Shown: positions 60,353-64,000 of the stretch, piece by piece
How positions within the stretch are numbered: the first letter of the stretch is position 1
How the letters are laid out: the number at the start of each line of letters is the position of its first letter
NCBI RefSeq assembly: GCF_025151995.1
Contig: NZ_CP102290.1
Location: 1,426,001 to 1,490,000, forward strand
Direction: 5' to 3'
Source of the DNA: Ruminococcus gauvreauii
Lineage (GTDB): Bacteria > Bacillota > Clostridia > Lachnospirales > Lachnospiraceae
Length of the DNA stretch: 64,000 nucleotides
Notes under the pieces: generated by a model
Told to the model about the DNA's origin: nothing
The model's database searches: none
The model's input: the letters and a program-made list of their open reading frames with translations, nothing else
Made by a program: the position numbers and the translations under genes

Positions 60353-61291
60353 ATGAAACCGACGCAAAAAAAATTTAACGCCGGGATATTTTTCCCGGCG
60401 CTTCTGTGTACCTTACTGTGGGGAAGCGCATTTCCCTGCGTCAAGATGGGGTATCAGCTGTTTCAGATCAGCAGTGATGCCACCTTTCAGAAACTGGTTT
60501 TTGCCGGATGGCGTTTTAGCCTCGCCGGGCTCCTGGTTCTGATCACTGCCCGCGTGATCGGGCGGCAGAATATCATTCCCCGCAGGGAACAGTGGGGCGG
60601 CGTGATTGTCATGGCGCTCCTGCAGACCGGCGTACAGTATGCGTTATTTTATATCGCCATGTCTCACACCACAGGCACGAGAGGCTCTGTCATCACCGGA
60701 TCCGCAGTCTTTTTTTCTGTGATCGGCGCTCACTTCTTATTTAAAAATGATAAGATGACAAAGTTAAAAGGCATCGGCTGCTTCATCGGTTTCGCCGGCG
60801 TCATCCTGATCAACTTAAACGGCGCGGGTACCACGGAAGCGGGTGTGCACTTTATGGGCGAGGGCCTGATGCTGCTGTCTGCGATCTGCACAGGCCTCGC
60901 AGCTCCCGTATGCAAACGCCTGACGGACAACGGCCTCGCCCCCATGATGATCACCGGATGGCAGATGCTGCTCGGCGGGTTCATGCTGCTGGCGCTCGGA
61001 TACTGCGGCGGCGGCTCTCTCACCACTATCACCCCTCAGGGAATCGGTCTCTTAACTTATATGATACTGCTGTCTGCCGCCGCCTTCTCCGTATGGAGTA
61101 TCCTGCTCAAAAAATATTCCACCAGCAGCGTGGCCGTTTACAACTTCTTGGTCCCTGTCTTCGGAACGCTGCTGAGCGGAATCATCCTGGGTGAGAAGGT
61201 CGTATCCCTGCGGAACTTTGCCTCTCTTGTCCTCGTATGCGCCGGTATCTATTTTGTAAACTGCAGGCCGAAAACGGCTGCGGTGAAATGA
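60353..61291 (+). CDS. EamA/DMT-family transporter
   Basis: A 312-aa membrane protein with ten hydrophobic segments in two EamA repeats (residues 12-150 and 165-305). Markers are LLWGSAFPCVKMGYQLF in helix 1, the Pro/Gly-rich ALFYIAMSHTTGTRGSVI and PVFGTLLSGIILGEKV near the end. These carriers export amino acids, nucleotides or drugs. Start ATG after AAAAGGAG, 14 bp after the AraC gene, so probably co-transcribed. Confidence 0.93.
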   Translation: MKPTQKKFNAGIFFPALLCTLLWGSAFPCVKMGYQLFQISSDATFQKLVFAGWRFSLAGLLVLITARVIGRQNIIPRREQWGGVIVMALLQTGVQYALFYIAMSHTTGTRGSVITGSAVFFSVIGAHFLFKNDKMTKLKGIGCFIGFAGVILINLNGAGTTEAGVHFMGEGLMLLSAICTGLAAPVCKRLTDNGLAPMMITGWQMLLGGFMLLALGYCGGGSLTTITPQGIGLLTYMILLSAAAFSVWSILLKKYSTSSVAVYNFLVPVFGTLLSGIILGEKVVSLRNFASLVLVCAGIYFVNCRPKTAAVK

Positions 61292-61330
61292 TAGCTTCGG
61301 CATGGCGCTTATATTATGAAACCTTCAAAC

Positions 61331-61371
61331 AAAAAGGACAGCGCACTGTCATATCCGACATTGCGCTGTCC
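61331..61371 (-). terminator. Terminator of the CD3324-family gene
   Basis: GGACAGCGCA (61336-61345) pairs with TGCGCTGTCC (61362-61371). On the minus strand it is followed by five T residues. It lies about 40 bp past the stop codon and may also end the EamA transcript. Confidence 0.85.
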
Positions 61372-61411
61372 TCCGGTTTATCAAACACAGACCATTCCCG
61401 GTCTCTTATTT

Positions 61412-61678
61412 TTATGCCCCGTAGATAATTTTACGAATGGCATGAACAGACAGATTATATTCTTCCGCCAGTTCTTCCGCGGACCATCCGCCGCGATAAG
61501 CTTCTGTAATCCTTTGATTTCTCTGCTGCAGTTCCCTCCGGTAACCGGTCAGCTCGCCCCAGCCCTTCTTCTGCCGGCCAGGGTCTGCGGGCACATAGAG
61601 ATATCCGCCCTGTATGTAACCCTGCAGTTCCTTAACCAGTTTCTCTGGAAGCACAGCTTTTGCATTTACATATTTCAT
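61412..61678 (-). CDS. CD3324-family small DNA-binding-like protein
   Basis: An 88-aa protein. MKYVNAKAVLPEKLVKELQGYIQGGYLYVPA and a C-terminal helix-turn-helix (WSAEELAEEYNLSVHAIRKIIYG) match the CD3324 family of Clostridia, which resembles the Mor/DNA-binding type of small regulators. The ATG at 61678 follows GGGAGGAG. Function in the cell is not established for the family. Confidence 0.85.
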   Translation of the reverse strand: MKYVNAKAVLPEKLVKELQGYIQGGYLYVPADPGRQKKGWGELTGYRRELQQRNQRITEAYRGGWSAEELAEEYNLSVHAIRKIIYGA

Positions 61679-61711
61679 GCGGGCTCCTCCCTGATCAATT
61701 TTGGTCAAGCA

Positions 61712-61787
61712 GCAAAGCCAGCATAATTACGCAGCGACTTTCAGGCTACTCCATGCAAATGTCGCTGCCCGCCGGCTTTGCATGGAG
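61712..61787 (-). repeat. Mutually exclusive hairpins upstream of the CD3324-family gene
   Basis: Fold 1: GCAAAGCC (61712-61719) with GGCTTTGC (61774-61781), plus GCAGCGAC (61731-61738) with GTCGCTGC (61761-61768). Fold 2: CTCCATGCAAA (61749-61759) with TTTGCATGGAG (61777-61787). Both use 61777-61781, so only one can form. It lies between the broken carbonic anhydrase gene and the next gene on the minus strand, as a leader or a repetitive palindromic unit would. Confidence 0.6.
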
Positions 61788-61849
61788 AAAAACCTGATTT
61801 CTCTTCTTCATCCGATCCCTTCTTTCTTGCCACATTCCATAGAATGTTA

Positions 61850-62388
61850 TTATACTGCCGATAATGCTCCCGTCACAGAATCCATGATAAATCCACGGAC
61901 CGTGATATCCTGCGGCATCAGCGGATGCTGCTTTAAGTTCAGCACAGTCTCTTTTACAGAATCTTCGACACTGCCGAAGCCGCTGAGCCATTCCTCCAGT
62001 TTTATCCCGCTGTGGCAGATAACATCCATGCGATCCTTTGGTATCCCGCGCTCCTCCAGCTTTTTCAGAAGTTCACCGCCGTCCATGCCCTGCACTCCGC
62101 AGTCCGTATGTCCGATCACCATGCCTCTTCCACTCCCAGTTCCAATATTGCCACCAGAAGGCTCCTCATCACACTCCCGTATGGGTGGGTGATCACGCCC
62201 CCCGCATTCTTGATGATTTTGGCATCCCCGTTGCGGATCCCCAGTGCCGCCGGAAGAAGCTCAATCAGCCTGGTATCCATACAGGTGAGAACCGCCAGTT
62301 TCTTGTCCGGATATTTATTAGTCACATAAGGCTCGTACGCCCTGGACTTTACGAATTCTTTGTTGTACCTGAGTATTTCTTCTATCAT
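61850..62388 (-). pseudogene. Beta-carbonic anhydrase gene with one frameshift
   Basis: The first frame gives Cys36-Met-Asp-Thr-Arg (LTCMDTRL) and IKNAGGVITHPYGSVMRSL, then ends at 62116 in ...ELGVEEAW. A second frame starts in the overlap with MVIGHTDCGVQG, carrying the zinc ligands His and Cys, and continues to the normal C-terminus at 61850. Inserting one base near 62123 restores a single frame with every zinc ligand intact. This is either a recent inactivation or a sequencing slip. ATG at 62388 (MIEEILRYNK) after TGAGG. Confidence 0.88.
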
Positions 62389-62465
62389 GTTATTCAACCT
62401 CACTGTGTGTTCTGTACTTTATGTCAGCATATTATCAGACGTTTAACACGAGTCCATCAGCACCA

Positions 62466-62918
62466 TCACTGACTGTCAGAAACCTCATCAATCAGCTTAG
62501 ATAAGGAACAGAAAAAATTCTCATCGTCCTCTTCTGTTCTTTTTGCCGGGCCTTTGAGATGATGTTTCGCCCCGGTGCGTCTCGCCTTTTTCGCCAGATG
62601 CCGCTCCATCAGCATCTGATCGATGTTCTCTTCGGTATACCATCTGCCGCTCTGATGGATGCCGCAGGCGCCTTTCCCCAGAGCCATCGCCGCCACGCCG
62701 TAATCCTGCGTCACGACGATATCCCCTTTTCTGCAGGCAGAGACCAGTGCAAAATCCACGGCGTCAGCACCGGCGCCGATGACCTTGATCTCGCTGTAGT
62801 CAGAGTGTAAGATGTGATTGGTATCGCAGAAAAGAATGACCTCAATCTCATTTTTTTGAGCTGCCTCTTCTACGATATGTGTCACGGGACATGCATCCGC
62901 ATCTACTAATATTCTCAT
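62466..62918 (-). CDS. YaiI/YqxD-family protein (DUF188)
   Basis: A 150-aa protein with the family's N-terminal MRILVDADACPVTHIVEEAAQ, GADAVDFALVSACRKGDIVVTQDYGVAAMAL in the middle and IDQMLMERHLAKKARR towards the end. The conserved Asp residues resemble a PIN/FLAP-like nuclease fold. The biochemical role is unknown. ATG after AAAGGGAAAG. Confidence 0.93.
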   Translation of the reverse strand: MRILVDADACPVTHIVEEAAQKNEIEVILFCDTNHILHSDYSEIKVIGAGADAVDFALVSACRKGDIVVTQDYGVAAMALGKGACGIHQSGRWYTEENIDQMLMERHLAKKARRTGAKHHLKGPAKRTEEDDENFFCSLSKLIDEVSDSQ

Positions 62919-62946
62919 ACGCTTTCCCTTTGCCTCTCGGATAATA

Positions 62947-64000
62947 TTAATTATTCAGCATATTATCTCTTTTTTCGGTGTATGCTTCAAGAAATATTTG
63001 TTCACGTGCGTCAAACATTTTCTGATAATTATTGACATTGGAATATTCCAGAAACATCTCTTCCGGTATGAATTCATACTTTACGATCTGGTCTTTCAGC
63101 CATTGGCTGTCGATGAGAATCAGCTTTTTATTGCCTTTCGCAATATTCTCATTTTTAGGCAGCAGGCCCAAATTAAGCAGATTGTTTTGTATGACATCTT
63201 TGCGCTCAATAGAAGATTCATTAAACAACGTCTGTGGAATGATATGATCCACCTCTAACCCATAATCCGTATCGGGACCCTGTATGCATTTGAGGCAGTA
63301 AAAATGATAAAGCAGCGGTTTCATAAGCGCCAGCGTAATATCCACTGACTCAATGACACTCTCTGCAAAAATCTGATCCCGCAGCAAACCTTCCCATTTA
63401 TAAGCCGGAACGGGTTCATATAAATCAGGTTCCCTTTCCAGATTCAAAATATTACCGGCTATTTTAGAATCACTGGACCCCCTCCATTGTCTGTTAATAT
63501 ATTCAAATATCAATTTGTCCCATAAAATAAAGCAATTCTTCTGAAATTGTTTTGCCCTGGAGTCACCCACCGGCTTCCCTTTTCTGATCCAGTCTTTGTA
63601 TGTAAGAATCATGAAGTTTAATGCAATCGAATCACTTGTCAGCTCCATAACAGAAGCATTCCATGACTTAAAGTATTTGAAATACTCAAAGGAAGAAATG
63701 AGTTTCAGCATAGACTCAAGCTCATAAATCAGCTTCTCAATATCGGAACTCCAGTCAATGTCTTCTCTTTTACTCAATTTTTCAATATCTTCTTTTTTCA
63801 CACCGCCGGCATAAATGCCCGCAAGTATCTTAAATCCACACGTAAGCTCCTTTTCAAAATCCGTTTTTGAGTCCGTAAACTGTTTTATCACAATATTTCT
63901 GCCGAGCCTGTCCAACAGCGTCGCCGGCAGATCCCAGCGCACAACATCTGTCTGAACTGTTCCGATCTTTGTATACAGCTTTTTTATGGCATTTACAGTC
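62947..64000 (-). CDS. DUF262/DUF1524-type HNH protein (5' end outside window)
   Basis: An open frame enters from the right edge (351 codons visible, no start seen) and stops at 62947. The C-terminal DUF1524 region has the His-Asn-His nuclease signature: GLEVDHIIPQTLF with the catalytic Asp-His, then NNLLNLGLLPKNENIAKGNK with Asn and downstream residues. Preceding helical parts resemble GmrSD-type (DUF262) proteins, known as type IV restriction enzymes against modified phage DNA. AT-rich, unlike its left neighbours, which fits a defence gene gained by transfer. The N-terminal domain cannot be seen. Confidence 0.8.
   Translation of the reverse strand, partial: TVNAIKKLYTKIGTVQTDVVRWDLPATLLDRLGRNIVIKQFTDSKTDFEKELTCGFKILAGIYAGGVKKEDIEKLSKREDIDWSSDIEKLIYELESMLKLISSFEYFKYFKSWNASVMELTSDSIALNFMILTYKDWIRKGKPVGDSRAKQFQKNCFILWDKLIFEYINRQWRGSSDSKIAGNILNLEREPDLYEPVPAYKWEGLLRDQIFAESVIESVDITLALMKPLLYHFYCLKCIQGPDTDYGLEVDHIIPQTLFNESSIERKDVIQNNLLNLGLLPKNENIAKGNKKLILIDSQWLKDQIVKYEFIPEEMFLEYSNVNNYQKMFDAREQIFLEAYTEKRDNMLNN

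Noticed and set aside
61331..61787. CRISPR-like repeats
   Set aside because: The repeats here are single inverted pairs, not a regular array with spacers; no cas gene is present in the window.

Overview
The window looks like a chromosomal piece of a gut-type Lachnospiraceae (Clostridia). It has strong AGGAGG ribosome sites, a T-box leader in front of thrS, LytTR/GHKL and YesM/YesN-type two-component systems, a CD3324-family gene, ribose-, dipeptide- and Liv-type importers, and roughly balanced GC with AT-rich islands. Identities come from reading translated proteins by eye; no database was searched. || Layout, left to right. (1) 1-12.5 kb is a sugar or polyol catabolic cluster. A leftward operon holds three zinc-type MDR dehydrogenases, a ribose-type ABC importer (ATPase, permease, lipoprotein) and an AraC regulator, followed by a drug-efflux-type MFS gene with its own attenuator-like leader. 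A divergent rightward operon encodes an NAD-dependent epimerase, a Gfo/Idh/MocA oxidoreductase and a TIM-barrel isomerase. (2) 12.6-20.5 kb is accessory DNA: a decayed BlaR1/class D beta-lactamase fragment; a pair of unknown genes beside a tyrosine recombinase gene enclosed by 32-bp inverted repeats, with a near-consensus promoter pointing out toward the unknown pair; a lipoprotein; an AgrC/AgrA-like two-component pair; small XRE regulators; and a broken peptide deformylase gene. (3) 20.9-33.4 kb holds a MarR regulator with a FUSC-like membrane protein, a DUF434 protein, an AT-rich SPFH plus zinc-ribbon membrane-protein cluster (YdjGHI-like), thrS with a T-box, a family 4 uracil-DNA glycosylase, a choloylglycine-hydrolase-family enzyme beside a Vat-like acetyltransferase, and a MerR-ABC operon. 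(4) 33.5-48.2 kb is one long leftward locus: YesN/YesM-like regulators, a dipeptide/oligosaccharide-type ABC importer, a cytoplasmic-type sulfatase, a GH38 alpha-mannosidase, a DUF4432 mutarotase-like protein and a D-lyxose/mannose isomerase. It reads as a Gram-positive utilisation locus for a sulfated mannoside. (5) 48.3-61.3 kb holds a Liv-type importer operon carrying a MtaA-like URO-D-family protein, two Gfo/Idh/MocA oxidoreductases and an L-cysteine desulfidase-family enzyme, divergent from a PepV-like M20 protein whose catalytic EE pair is KK, an AraC regulator and an EamA transporter. (6) 61.3-64 kb holds a CD3324-family gene, a beta-carbonic anhydrase broken by one frameshift, a DUF188 protein and the 3' part of a DUF262/DUF1524-type HNH gene. 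|| The strongest candidate for a little-described system is the recombinase-in-inverted-repeats module at 13.0-15.3 kb. It looks like a self-contained phase switch that turns a two-gene unit of unknown function on or off. The sulfated-mannoside locus, with a two-component binding site readable in front of the transporter, is the best-supported metabolic proposal.
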